Shown here piece after piece: positions 9,001-17,759 of a DNA stretch of 64,000 nt. The notes under the pieces are model-generated. The model worked only from the letters and a program-made list of their open reading frames with translations, was not told the DNA's origin and did not search any database. Numbering within the stretch: position 1 is the stretch's first letter; each line of letters starts with the position of its first letter. The DNA comes from Desulfovibrio sp. G11 (GTDB lineage Bacteria; Desulfobacterota; Desulfovibrionia; Desulfovibrionales; Desulfovibrionaceae): NCBI RefSeq assembly GCF_900243745.1, contig NZ_LT984798.1:1110501-1174500 (forward strand). The letters are read 5' to 3'. The position numbers and the translations under genes were made by a program.

Positions 9001-10071
9001 ATGGATATGCAGGATATTCTCGCCCGCCTGTCTTTTGATGCGGGAACCCGCATCCGGACCTGGAAAAAACTGGCCATGCAGGCACAATATGGCCTGCCGC
9101 TCAAGGATTGCCTGAACAATCTGCGAGATCAGACGCAACGTCGTAATCCGGTATTGTCCAGGGTTTTTGATCAGGTGCTGAAGCATATAGGCAGTGGGCA
9201 TCATCTGGATACGGCCCTGACGGGCTATGCCTCGCCGGAAGAAATCATGCTGATCGCTTCCGGGCAGAAAGCCGGTAAACTCCCTGATGGCCTGCGTATG
9301 GCTGCCGAACTGCTGGAAGCCCGCCGCAGAATTGTCGGGGCAGTGACCGGGGCTCTGGCCTATCCGCTTTTCCTCTTCTTCATGGCAATGGGCATGCTGG
9401 CCATTGTGGCGCTGTATGTCATGCCGGAACTTGTGCAGCTCTCTGATCCAGGGAACTGGACCGGTTTCGCGCGCGGTTTATATCTCATAAGCACATTCAT
9501 CGGCTCCTGGGGCGGCATTGTCCTGCTTGCCGCCCTGGTGGGCGGATGCGTGGGCCTTGTGGGCACGCTGCCGCTCTGGACCGGCCCGGCCCGGAAGATA
9601 GCCGACAGATTCCCCCCCTGGTCCATGTACCGCCTGACGGTTGGCGGCGTCTGGTTGTTCACCTTGTCCACGCTGATGCAATCCGGCATGCAGCTTTCGC
9701 ATATCCTCAACACCATGCTGGCCTCGGAAAATACGGGCCCCTACCTGCGCGAGCGGATCCGGGCCATCAGCAATCAGGTGGGCCGGGGCGAGAACATCGG
9801 GGAAGCCATGTATCTCGCCGGCCTGGATTTTCCGGACCGGGAGCTGATCGACGACTTCCGCGCCTATGCCGGCCTACCGCATTTCAAGGACCAACTTCAG
9901 GATTTTGCCCGCGACTGGCTTCAGGAAGGCATTGCCGCCATCCAGTCCAAGGCTCGCCTGCTCAATATTGTCTTTCTTATGCTGATTATCGGGCAAATGC
10001 TCCTGATCGCCCTGTCGGTCATGGATCTCCAGTCGCAACTTTCAACACAAACAATGGGTGATATCCGATGA
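9001..10071 (+). CDS. pilR: PilR inner-membrane platform protein (GspF/PilC family)
   Basis: 356 residues. The protein has two repeated GspF-like cytoplasmic domains and hydrophobic helices near residues 115-145, 165-185 and the C-terminus (about 320-345). The LPDGLRMAAELLEARRR region is typical of T2SS-F proteins. It starts 1 base after the pilQ stop and overlaps pilS by 4 bases. Role: membrane platform that PilQ rotates or pulls to insert pilin. Confidence 0.9.
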   Translation: MDMQDILARLSFDAGTRIRTWKKLAMQAQYGLPLKDCLNNLRDQTQRRNPVLSRVFDQVLKHIGSGHHLDTALTGYASPEEIMLIASGQKAGKLPDGLRMAAELLEARRRIVGAVTGALAYPLFLFFMAMGMLAIVALYVMPELVQLSDPGNWTGFARGLYLISTFIGSWGGIVLLAALVGGCVGLVGTLPLWTGPARKIADRFPPWSMYRLTVGGVWLFTLSTLMQSGMQLSHILNTMLASENTGPYLRERIRAISNQVGRGENIGEAMYLAGLDFPDRELIDDFRAYAGLPHFKDQLQDFARDWLQEGIAAIQSKARLLNIVFLMLIIGQMLLIALSVMDLQSQLSTQTMGDIR

Positions 10072-10541
10072 ATATGATGGAGATGCTTGGGGTGCTTTTA
10101 ATAGCTCTCGTAGCTATTGCCGGCTCCGCGGTTTACCTTAACTCCGGCTTTTCAAAGTCCAAGGTGGCGTCCCTGGAACAGGATATTGTGACCATGCGCA
10201 TGCAGATCCAGCAGCTTTTTGCCAGCTCATCGGACTATAGCGGCCTGGATGATACCACAGCCATCAAGGCTGGTGTGGTGCCACCGAATCTGATCAAGGG
10301 AAGCCGTCTGAAAACCCCCTGGGGTGGTGAAATCAACTTGTCCACCAACGACTCCCACGGCAGCTTTACCATTGAGCTGTCCGGCATTCCTCAGAATGAA
10401 TGCACCCAACTGGCCAAATTCCAGACGGACGCATGGCTCTCGGTGAGTGTGAACGGCAATATCCTGGATAGCGACAACACCATTACGGACATCGTGAACG
10501 CCTGCACAAAAAGCAACACGATCGCTTACGAGGCCCGCTAG
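10068..10541 (+). CDS. pilS: PilS-like major type IVb pilin without a visible leader
   Basis: 157 residues. The N-terminus MNMMEMLGVLL is a pilin-type hydrophobic helix with the assembly Glu at residue 5, the position it has in a mature pilin. The only starts are ATGs at 10068, 10074 and 10077: an in-frame TGA sits at 10059-10061 and the codons between are TAT and CCG. So a leader peptide cannot be encoded. The C-terminal half has two Cys (CTQL and NACTK) fitting the pilin disulfide loop. Position after pilR matches R64 pilS. Confidence 0.8.
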   Translation: MNMMEMLGVLLIALVAIAGSAVYLNSGFSKSKVASLEQDIVTMRMQIQQLFASSSDYSGLDDTTAIKAGVVPPNLIKGSRLKTPWGGEINLSTNDSHGSFTIELSGIPQNECTQLAKFQTDAWLSVSVNGNILDSDNTITDIVNACTKSNTIAYEAR

Positions 10542-10543
10542 CC

Positions 10544-11506
10544 ATGCCTTTGACGGAGATACAATTCAGCGATCTGTTGCTGTTCCCTGACGGCTCCGCG
10601 CGCCTGAAAGGCTGCCCCGGTGCCGGGCCACAACTCGTTCCCGTGCCGGAGGCCTGCGCATCGGAAGTGGCTGATCTGCCGGATTTGCTTGGAAAACATG
10701 GACAGGCCGCCATGCGCTACCGGCATAGGGACATCACCTATCGTGTGGCCAGGATCGATGACGTGGACGGTCAACGGATATGGTTCCTGCGTCGGCTTGC
10801 GGAGACAGTACCGTCGTTTGAATCCCTTGGGCTGTTGCCGGTACTTTGTTCCTGGCTGATGGGCGCGGAACAGCGCCAGGGACTGATCCTGTTCTCCGGC
10901 GCGCAGGCCTCCGGCAAGACGACCACGGCCAGCGCTTTTGTGGCCAGACGCCTTGAGGTCTACGGCGGGCATTCCGTCACCTTTGAAAATCCAGCGGAAT
11001 TGCCTCTGGCCGGAAGCTGGGGCCAATATGGTTACTGTTTCCAGACGGAAATCACCAGCGAAACAGAACTTGCTCAGGAAATAGAACGTGCCCACCGTTA
11101 TGCCTCACCGGACATTATTTTCATTGGAGAAATCCGGACGCGCCATGCAGCTCTGGAAGCCTTGCGCGTCTCTCTGGGTTCCAGCCGCCAGCTCGTGGTG
11201 GCCACCATCCACGGACAGGACGTGATCACGGCCCTGGAACGGCTTGTCACCTGGGCGCGGGAACTGGACGGCGACAATGCCGGCCAGAATCTGGCGGACG
11301 CCCTGCTGGCAGCGGTCCATCTTTCCCTGGAAATCGGCCCGGACGGTAGCTGTTGCCTGACTTCACCACAGTTTCTCCTGCTGCCCTTCAAAGACTCGTC
11401 ACGTGGCATCCGGGTCAAACTGAGAAACGGACAGTTCAGCACACTGACGGACGACATGCGTGAACTCAAAGCGCGGATCGCGAACAAGGGGGAGCAGGCC
11501 ATATGA
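10544..11506 (+). CDS. Second pilus ATPase, PilT-like
   Basis: 320 residues. Walker A GAQASGKT is at residues 119-126; an IIFIGEIRTR motif and a TIHG His box are intact. It lacks the Cys-pair domain and long N-domain of PilQ, and its size and layout resemble PilT-type retraction ATPases. R64 thin-pilus clusters normally carry only one ATPase, so this is an extra motor. It lies 2 bases after pilS and overlaps the next gene by 4 bases. Retraction function is inferred; a divergent assembly ATPase is the alternative. Confidence 0.72.
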   Translation: MPLTEIQFSDLLLFPDGSARLKGCPGAGPQLVPVPEACASEVADLPDLLGKHGQAAMRYRHRDITYRVARIDDVDGQRIWFLRRLAETVPSFESLGLLPVLCSWLMGAEQRQGLILFSGAQASGKTTTASAFVARRLEVYGGHSVTFENPAELPLAGSWGQYGYCFQTEITSETELAQEIERAHRYASPDIIFIGEIRTRHAALEALRVSLGSSRQLVVATIHGQDVITALERLVTWARELDGDNAGQNLADALLAAVHLSLEIGPDGSCCLTSPQFLLLPFKDSSRGIRVKLRNGQFSTLTDDMRELKARIANKGEQAI

Positions 11507-11925
11507 AGATTATGGCGGTGCTTGCGCTTCTGCTTGGCGTTATGGCCATTCTTTCGCCATCCGTAAGCTACAGGGATGAATATGCCCCTGCGGCCCGGAG
11601 CATAGCGCTGAATTACGCCGTCTATCGTAATGCGGCCTTCCTCTACGCCCTGAAGCACAAGCCCAATGGGAGCATACCTCGGACGTCACTGGAGTTGCCT
11701 GCCGGCTGGCATGCCATGCGCACATGGAATGTACGGGTGGAAGGTGGGCGCTGCTATGTATGGGGTCCGGCTTCAGCGGAAGAAATCTCGGCCACCTGGG
11801 AATTTTTCCAGGGGAGTTTTGCCGTGGGGCGGGCTGAAAACGGGCGTTTGATGCCGGATGGGCGTACGTCACTGCCGGCCTTCATTCCTGTTGGCAGTCT
11901 GGTCAGCGTGGTGGAGGTGAACTGA
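11503..11925 (+). CDS. PilM-like pilus protein
   Basis: 140 residues, an N-terminal membrane helix (residues 3-20) followed by a small periplasmic domain. The pattern FLYALKHKPNG...LELPAGW...GRCYVWGP recalls R64 PilM (short anchored protein ending with a conserved Tyr-Val-Trp/Tyr stretch). It lacks the pilin Glu5, so it is not a leaderless pilin. It overlaps its neighbours by 4 bases and 1 base. The family call is from pattern only. Confidence 0.5.
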   Translation: MKIMAVLALLLGVMAILSPSVSYRDEYAPAARSIALNYAVYRNAAFLYALKHKPNGSIPRTSLELPAGWHAMRTWNVRVEGGRCYVWGPASAEEISATWEFFQGSFAVGRAENGRLMPDGRTSLPAFIPVGSLVSVVEVN

Positions 11926-13064
11926 TGAAGCTTTTTGAGATTATTGGTGTGCTGCTGCTTATGTCTATTCTCATACCCAGACTGTCGGACATGGCATTCA
12001 TGGGTATTGTGGACACGCAGAAGCGCCAGGCGGCCGATCATCTGGGCTTGATCAGCCGGGCTTCGGCCGGCTACGTGCGCAAACATCAGACGACCCTGAA
12101 CGCGCAGGCTTCGGCCACATCCGGCCCAATGGTTTCCGTGGCGGATCTGGTCAGCGATGGGCTGCTGCCGGATGGCTTCAAAGGCCGTAATGTTTGGGGG
12201 CAATCATATGACATTTACGTCCGTAAGGATGCTGTCAGTGGACACTTGCGCGCCGTGGTGCTGACCACGGGGGGGCGGGGCAATGAGACTGACAGATTTC
12301 TCAATGTGATCGTCCCCGGCGCTGCCGGGCTGCTGGGCGGTTCCGGCGGCTTTGTCCCTACCGGTATTGTGCCTGGGCAGGCAGCCGACATCTTGCAGGG
12401 TGCCGGAGGAGGCTGGGCTGTCTCCCTGACCGGTATGGGGATTCCTTCTCCTGGCCCTGGTCATCTCGGAGTCCTGACCAGTTTTGACTCCACAGCTCTT
12501 GGCCAAGACTTTCTTTATCGTGTTGCGGTCCCGGGACATCCGGAACTGAACGCAATGCAGACCGAACTGGATATGACGGATCATGCGATCCGGAATGTTT
12601 CGGAACTCCAGTTTGAAGAACGGGAGATTTCCGGCGAGTCCTGCGCCAGCGCCGACGAACAGGGCCGTGTTTTTCTGGATCGCGTCCAGGGCCTCTATCT
12701 CTGCCGGAACAACTCTCTGGAACTCATCGGGGACTCCGGCAATTCCACACTGCTAAAAAACGTTACTGTGGCCAAAAACGGGGACCGGATCACAAAACCG
12801 GTCTGCGCTCCCGGCACAGGTACGGCTCCGGCCGTTTTTACCTCCCCCTCCATTGCTGAAGCCGGGCCGGAAGCGCCGCCTCTGACGTCCTTCCAGACCT
12901 GGGCCACGTCCCTTTCTGACACAGAATGGCAGGTCCACATGCGCGTCCAGACCGGGAACAAGAGACTGGATGGGTCCGATGACGAAGGCTGGGTCTATCC
13001 GGCTGACGACTATGGTCGGATCATGGTGCTGGCCATGTGCATTAAGCAACCGGAAACGCCGTAA
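11925..13064 (+). CDS. pilV: PilV-like minor pilin / tip adhesin
   Basis: 379 residues. The N-terminus MKLFEIIGVLL again places Glu at residue 5 with no leader; none of the 26 codons upstream of the ATG is ATG, GTG or TTG. The region around residues 200-235 (VPGHPELNAMQTELDM..) matches the constant part of R64 PilV. The C-terminal ~130 residues form a separate domain with several Cys. I see no 19-bp shufflon repeats or Rci recombinase beside it, so the tip seems fixed. Confidence 0.75.
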   Translation: MKLFEIIGVLLLMSILIPRLSDMAFMGIVDTQKRQAADHLGLISRASAGYVRKHQTTLNAQASATSGPMVSVADLVSDGLLPDGFKGRNVWGQSYDIYVRKDAVSGHLRAVVLTTGGRGNETDRFLNVIVPGAAGLLGGSGGFVPTGIVPGQAADILQGAGGGWAVSLTGMGIPSPGPGHLGVLTSFDSTALGQDFLYRVAVPGHPELNAMQTELDMTDHAIRNVSELQFEEREISGESCASADEQGRVFLDRVQGLYLCRNNSLELIGDSGNSTLLKNVTVAKNGDRITKPVCAPGTGTAPAVFTSPSIAEAGPEAPPLTSFQTWATSLSDTEWQVHMRVQTGNKRLDGSDDEGWVYPADDYGRIMVLAMCIKQPETP

Positions 13065-13072
13065 GGAGTAGA

Positions 13073-13648
13073 ATGAAGTCCTCAAATAAAAAAATTTACA
13101 TGGCATACTACAGAAAACTTCTATCGCTTCGCCAGCATGCCACGCTGCTTTTCGCGTTGCTCTTTGCCGTCCCGGCCCATGCCGCCGCACTCCATGAGCG
13201 CCAGCAGGAACTGGAGCCGCTGTTTGACGCACCCTGCGCCCGCTATCAGGTGCCCAAGGTGCTGGCCTTGGCCATCGCCCGTCAGGAAAGCGGCTGCCAT
13301 CCCTGGATACTCAATATCTCCGGCCGCGACGTGCGGCCCCGCTCCAAAGAAGAAGCCCTGCGTTATGCGCAGTGGGCAATGCGCGCCGGTCGCTCCTTCG
13401 ACGTAGGCGTCATGCAGGTGAATTCCTACTGGATCCGGAAGCACGGCTGGCCGCTGGAACAGGTGCTGGATCCGGCCAACAACGTCAAGATCGGCGTCTG
13501 GATCCTGGCCCAGGAAATCCGGCGTCACGGTCTCAACTGGAAGGCCGTCGCCTACTACCATACGCCGCTTCATCGTAACCCGGAACGGGGCAGGCAGTAC
13601 GCGCAACTGATTCTTGGGCATGTGAAGAAGATTTTGGGGGAGAAGTAA
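13073..13648 (+). CDS. pilT: PilT-type lytic transglycosylase
   Basis: 191 residues with a signal peptide (cut near PAHA|A, about residue 38) and an SLT domain. The catalytic Glu is in ARQESGCHP (about residue 75) and the substrate motif GVMQVNSYW follows. It opens the cell wall for pilus or channel assembly, as R64 PilT and VirB1 do. The ATG at 13073 has AAGGAG 5 bases upstream. As no VirB1/TrbN homologue is seen elsewhere in the window, this one enzyme may serve both machines (inference). Confidence 0.88.
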   Translation: MKSSNKKIYMAYYRKLLSLRQHATLLFALLFAVPAHAAALHERQQELEPLFDAPCARYQVPKVLALAIARQESGCHPWILNISGRDVRPRSKEEALRYAQWAMRAGRSFDVGVMQVNSYWIRKHGWPLEQVLDPANNVKIGVWILAQEIRRHGLNWKAVAYYHTPLHRNPERGRQYAQLILGHVKKILGEK

Positions 13649-13649
13649 G

Positions 13650-13949
13650 ATGACGCCGCGCAAAGAGACTCAAGAAAGCGGAGTGTATCAGATAGATTGG
13701 ACAAAATTTTATTTTGTCACATTTTTTATAGCTTTTTTATTTTTATTATTTATTGAATGTTTTATTTACAAATTTTCAATTTTAAGAGTGCTCTTAACCG
13801 GAGTTGTCGCTTTTTATATAACTATTTCAATTTATTTGTGCATATATACATATACAAAAAAGGATTTAATAATGGCTTTTTTTACATTTTTTATTATATG
13901 CATAACATCACATATTTCATACATCCTTCTATCCAACAATGGATTTTAA
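13650..13949 (+). CDS. AT-rich small membrane protein, orphan
   Basis: 99 residues with about three membrane helices (residues 20-42, 45-65, 72-93) and a short charged N-terminus. The ATG is 1 base after the lytic transglycosylase stop and the GGGGGAG in that gene's end can act as ribosome site. Base composition is far more AT-rich than the pil and trb genes on either side, a sign of acquisition. Its end overlaps the convergent gene at 13929. No family recognised. Confidence 0.5.
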   Translation: MTPRKETQESGVYQIDWTKFYFVTFFIAFLFLLFIECFIYKFSILRVLLTGVVAFYITISIYLCIYTYTKKDLIMAFFTFFIICITSHISYILLSNNGF

Positions 13950-14372
13950 TAATACTAAAAAACACATGAAAAAAGAAATTGATACAAACATCATTAAAGA
14001 AAGATATGAAGATATGCTGTCTTCAATTCTATATGCTATTTCCTCTACTTTTATGTCTTTCAGTTTTGAAAATGCTATCAATTTTCTTCTTAATGTAAAT
14101 AATACCAAAAAAGATACTAAATATAAGACGATAGACGCTATAAAACAACTCGCTCCAAATCCAAATAATATAGAAGATTTTGCTTCTCGCCCACTTAAAA
14201 TTATTGCAAGGACTACAGAATCCAGCGCCATTAATGAAGATGCAAATACGCTCAGAAAGGTTTGCAAATATGAATTGGAGCTGACGAAAAAAGGCATAAG
14301 CGCTTTGTAGCTATTTTCAGAAAAGGATTTTTCATTTGATGATCCTGACAGCTTTTTGAAGAAATTAAACAT
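13929..14372 (-). CDS. Antisense AT-rich membrane protein, orphan
   Basis: 147 residues read leftwards from the ATG at 14372, preceded by AGAGGTGG, a good ribosome site. Residues 35-60, 70-100 and 125-145 are hydrophobic, giving three or so membrane helices with a basic, Ser-rich N-terminus. It lies head-to-head with trbE (28 bases between starts) and tail-to-tail with the gene at 13650. An opposing + frame at 13939-14310 is also open but has no ribosome site, so I favour this strand. Function unknown; exclusion or immunity is only a guess from position. Confidence 0.5.
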   Translation of the reverse strand: MFNFFKKLSGSSNEKSFSENSYKALMPFFVSSNSYLQTFLSVFASSLMALDSVVLAIILSGREAKSSILFGFGASCFIASIVLYLVSFLVLFTLRRKLIAFSKLKDIKVEEIAYRIEDSISSYLSLMMFVSISFFMCFLVLLKSIVG

Positions 14373-14399
14373 TTCCACCTCTTATTGTGGAGTTGAATA

Positions 14400-16829
14400 A
14401 TGCTTAAACTACAGGACTTCCGCTCCCAGGCCAAGGGCCTGCCTGACCTTCTGACGTATGCGGCTCTGATCGAACCGGGCATCATACTCCAGAAGGACGG
14501 CTCCTTCCTGGCCGCCTGGGAGATCCGTGGGGAAGACACGGCCAGCGCCACGCCGGATGAACTTGCCTATGTATCGCAGCAGTTCAGCAATGCCGTGGCC
14601 CGTCTCGGCACCGGCTGGATGCTCCATGTGGACGCCTGCCGGACAAGGCAGCGGGCATACCCGGACGCTGCTCGCTCACATTTTCCGGATCCTGTTTCCC
14701 AGGCCATCGAAGACGAGCGCCGCGCCTTTTTTGGCGAAGGTCTGTGTTACAACACGGCCACTTTCCTGACCGCCACTTTTCTCCCCAATTACACTGTGAC
14801 CAAAATGGCGGGCGCTGCTCAGGTTGGTGTGGAAAACATGCCGGTCCTGGAAAAAAGCCTCAAGATTTTCAAGGACACGCTCCTTGAGTTCGAGGACGGC
14901 TGCGCGGCCGTATTACGCATGACACGCCTTCAGGAATATGAGTTATATGACAGCTCAGACAGGGCCTTTCTGCATTCTGACCTGCTGGCCCACCTGGAAT
15001 TCTGCATTGCCGGCGTCCTGCAACCTGTGCGGGTCCCTGCTGTCCCTATGTACCTGGATGCAATACTGGGCAGCCGCGATCTCGTCGGCGGCCTGATTCC
15101 GCGTCTGGAAGACGGGCTGGAGAAAAAGCATATGGCCGTCATTTCTATTGACGGCCTGCCGCAAGAATCCTGGCCCGCCATGCTTGCGGGTCTGGATTCT
15201 ATGCCGTTTGAGCTGCGCTATTCCACGCGCTTCATATGTCTGGACCAGTATGATGCGGAAAAAGAAGTCACAACCTATGTCAAGGGCTGGAATCAGCGCG
15301 TTGTGGGACTTCTGGACCAATTCATGAGCACTCCCAACCCAAAAATCAACCGTGACGCCTTGCGCATGCGAGAGGATGCGGAAGAAGCAAAGCTGGCAGT
15401 ACAGTCCGGTCTGGGTGCAGGGTATCTGTCTTCTACGGTCATTCTCCTTGATGAGGATGTGAATGCCTTGCAAGACAATGCCCGTGAGCTGCGCCGGATG
15501 ATTCAGACTCAGGGCTTTGGTTGCCGTATCGAATCCATCAATGCTCTGGAAGCCTGGCTGGGCAGTCTGCCCGGCAACAGTTATGCCAATGTCCGGCGGC
15601 CCCTGCTGACTACCCTGAATCTGGCGGACCTGTTGCCTCTGCAGTCGGTCTGGACAGGCTCTCCGGTGAATCCATGTCCCTTCTATCCGCCAGATTCCCC
15701 GCCTTTGGCAGTTTTTCTGACAGATGGTTCCACGCCGTTCTGGTTCAATATTCATGAAGGGGATCTGGCTCACACTGCCATCTTTGGGCCGACAGGTTCA
15801 GGCAAATCCACGCTGCTGGCCACTATCGCCGCGCAATTTCTACGCTATGAGCATGGACGGATTTTTGCCTTTGACAAGGGCAATTCCCTTTTTCCGCTCT
15901 GCGACGCCACGGGCGGCGATCACTATGAAATCGCCACGGAAGACAGTCTGTGTTTCACGCCCCTTCAGCGCATTTACGAAAGCGGTACAGAAATGGCCTG
16001 GGCGGAAAACTGGATCGAAAGTCTGCTGGAACTTCAGGGTATGGCCGTGCTGCCGGCGCACCGTGAGGCTATCCACAATGCGATGGCCGGACTGGCCACG
16101 CAGCCGGAACACATGCGCACCTTGTCGCATTACATGGACGCGGTGCAGGACATCTCCATCCGCCAGACCCTGGCCTATTATACGCAGCGCGGCACGATGG
16201 GCATGCTTTTGGACGCCCGGACGGACAATCTTGGCACATCCCCTTTCGTCGTTTTCGAGATGGAGGAACTGATGAAAAAGGGAGACCGTAACCTGATTCC
16301 CGTGCTGACGTATCTCTTTCATCGCATTGAGAAGGCTCTGGACGGCAAACCCGCGCTACTGATTCTGGATGAAGCGTGGGTCATGCTCGGCCATCCGGTA
16401 TTCCGCGACAAGATCCGCGAGTGGTTCAAGGTGCTGCGCAAGGCCAACTGCGGTGTGATCCTGGCCACACAGAACCTGTCCGACGCCAAAAACAGCGGCA
16501 TTATGGATGTGATCCTCACGTCCTGCCCCACGGTCATTTATCTGCCCAACAGGCAGGCCCGTAACGACGACGAGTACGCCTTCTACCGGAGCTGCGGTCT
16601 CAATGATCGCCAGATCGGAATTCTGGCCAACGCCACCCCCAAGCGGGATTATTACATGGTCAATCCCTCGGGCCGCCGTCTCTTCCAGCTTGGGCTCGGT
16701 CCGGTGGCGCTGTCCTTCACCGGCGTTTCCGACAGAGAAAGCATTGCCCGGATCAAGTTCCTCAAGCAGCAATACGGCAAAGACTGGCCCTGGATCTGGC
16801 TCAAGGAACGCAACGTCACTGCCGCTTAA
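14400..16829 (+). CDS. trbE: TrbE/VirB4 T4SS ATPase
   Basis: 809 residues. CagE/TrbE/VirB family N-domain, then Walker A GPTGSGKS at residues 463-470 and Walker B LLILDEAWVM near residue 657. It drives pilin extraction and substrate movement at the inner membrane with TrbD. The ATG at 14400 has GTGGAG 8 bases upstream. In canonical operons it follows trbD; here the pil cluster separates them. No catalytic loss noticed. Confidence 0.95.
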   Translation: MLKLQDFRSQAKGLPDLLTYAALIEPGIILQKDGSFLAAWEIRGEDTASATPDELAYVSQQFSNAVARLGTGWMLHVDACRTRQRAYPDAARSHFPDPVSQAIEDERRAFFGEGLCYNTATFLTATFLPNYTVTKMAGAAQVGVENMPVLEKSLKIFKDTLLEFEDGCAAVLRMTRLQEYELYDSSDRAFLHSDLLAHLEFCIAGVLQPVRVPAVPMYLDAILGSRDLVGGLIPRLEDGLEKKHMAVISIDGLPQESWPAMLAGLDSMPFELRYSTRFICLDQYDAEKEVTTYVKGWNQRVVGLLDQFMSTPNPKINRDALRMREDAEEAKLAVQSGLGAGYLSSTVILLDEDVNALQDNARELRRMIQTQGFGCRIESINALEAWLGSLPGNSYANVRRPLLTTLNLADLLPLQSVWTGSPVNPCPFYPPDSPPLAVFLTDGSTPFWFNIHEGDLAHTAIFGPTGSGKSTLLATIAAQFLRYEHGRIFAFDKGNSLFPLCDATGGDHYEIATEDSLCFTPLQRIYESGTEMAWAENWIESLLELQGMAVLPAHREAIHNAMAGLATQPEHMRTLSHYMDAVQDISIRQTLAYYTQRGTMGMLLDARTDNLGTSPFVVFEMEELMKKGDRNLIPVLTYLFHRIEKALDGKPALLILDEAWVMLGHPVFRDKIREWFKVLRKANCGVILATQNLSDAKNSGIMDVILTSCPTVIYLPNRQARNDDEYAFYRSCGLNDRQIGILANATPKRDYYMVNPSGRRLFQLGLGPVALSFTGVSDRESIARIKFLKQQYGKDWPWIWLKERNVTAA

Positions 16830-16847
16830 CTCCAAAGGGGAAAAGAT

Positions 16848-17648
16848 ATGCGTATGTTACTGTCTCTTGTCTGCATCCTGTCCATGACTGTGCCTGCTGT
16901 TTCTCAAGCAAAGGCTGTGTACTGCACCAATTGCAGCAACAGAGTGACGCAGGCCATTGAAAAGGCCACCAGCATAGAACAGCTCAAAACACTGCTCAAG
17001 GAATATGACGAGGCCATTCAGCAGACTGCTGCACAACTTCAGATGGTACAGCAGAATATCGAGCAATATACCAATATGGTCCAAAACACCGTGATGCTGC
17101 CCGCGAATCTCATCCGGAAAATTTCTTCCGAACTCTCCAAAGTCGGAAAGATCACGGGTGCTCTAACTACGATGCGTAATGACGTCGTGGGATTGGGGAA
17201 TGTCTTTGACGGTCTGTACCAGGCGCAAAGCGAACTGAAAGACCTGGCCAACATGCCTCGAAGCATGTTGGGGCAGGGGAGCATGACTTACCGCACGAAC
17301 TGGGATGGCTGGAGCCGTCGAGTAGATGACTCCACCCGGGCGACATTCCAGCTCTCCGGCCAGCAGCTCAAGGACCTGGAAGAATCCGGCGAACTGGAAA
17401 GCTACATGAATGAACTGCTCTCCACCCCGGACGGGCAGCAAAAGGCCCTCATGGCCGGCAACCAGCTTGCCGCCCTGCAAATACAAGAGGCTCGCCAACT
17501 CCGTGAACTCATTGCAACCAAGATTCAATCGGATCTGGCGAGCCAAACAAAGGCGGAAAAGGAAAGTCAGATAGAACGGGAACTACACAGAAAAATGTTA
17601 AATAATTTTGAACAGATAGATAAAAACTCTTATCCTGACCCGTTTTAG
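16848..17648 (+). CDS. trbJ: TrbJ/VirB5-like secreted T4SS protein
   Basis: 266 residues with a signal peptide (about residues 1-22, ending SQAKA) and long amphipathic helices through residues 30-130, as in TrbJ/VirB5, the pilus-tip or adhesion component. A CTNC pair lies just after the signal. AAAGGGGAAAAG precedes the ATG. It ends in PDPF, as does the convergent lipoprotein gene 7 bases away, because the two ends form an imperfect inverted repeat. Confidence 0.85.
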   Translation: MRMLLSLVCILSMTVPAVSQAKAVYCTNCSNRVTQAIEKATSIEQLKTLLKEYDEAIQQTAAQLQMVQQNIEQYTNMVQNTVMLPANLIRKISSELSKVGKITGALTTMRNDVVGLGNVFDGLYQAQSELKDLANMPRSMLGQGSMTYRTNWDGWSRRVDDSTRATFQLSGQQLKDLEESGELESYMNELLSTPDGQQKALMAGNQLAALQIQEARQLRELIATKIQSDLASQTKAEKESQIERELHRKMLNNFEQIDKNSYPDPF

Positions 17649-17673
17649 ATATTGGCTAAAAAGGATCGGGATG
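17632..17673. terminator. Possible bidirectional terminator between trbJ and the antisense lipoprotein
   Basis: The two stop regions form an imperfect inverted repeat (ATCCTGACCCGTTTTAG paired with CTAAAAAGGATCGGGAT) around a short AT loop. It sits exactly where two genes converge, with A/T runs on both arms. A terminator role is inferred; pairing is imperfect. Confidence 0.35.
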
Positions 17674-17751
17674 TGAGGTCGTAAGTTTTTTCCATTTCTG
17701 ATTTTTTTCTTCGTTAATTTTTTTTACTTCATCTTCAGTTGTGCGAATAAA

Positions 17752-17759
17752 AGTATATC
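17752..17759. repeat. ISL3 target duplication, left copy
   Basis: AGTATATC, repeated exactly at 19087-19094. Eight-base duplication is usual for the ISL3 family and shows the element arrived by transposition. Confidence 0.9.

Noticed and set aside
11925-13064. Shufflon at the pilV end
   Set aside because: No inverted 19-bp crossover repeats, no alternative C-terminal cassettes and no Rci recombinase nearby.
13939-14310. Open + frame of 123 residues
   Set aside because: No ribosome site before its ATG and Lys/Asn-rich as expected for antisense of a membrane protein; the minus frame has AGAGGTGG and clear helices. Kept as an alternative only.
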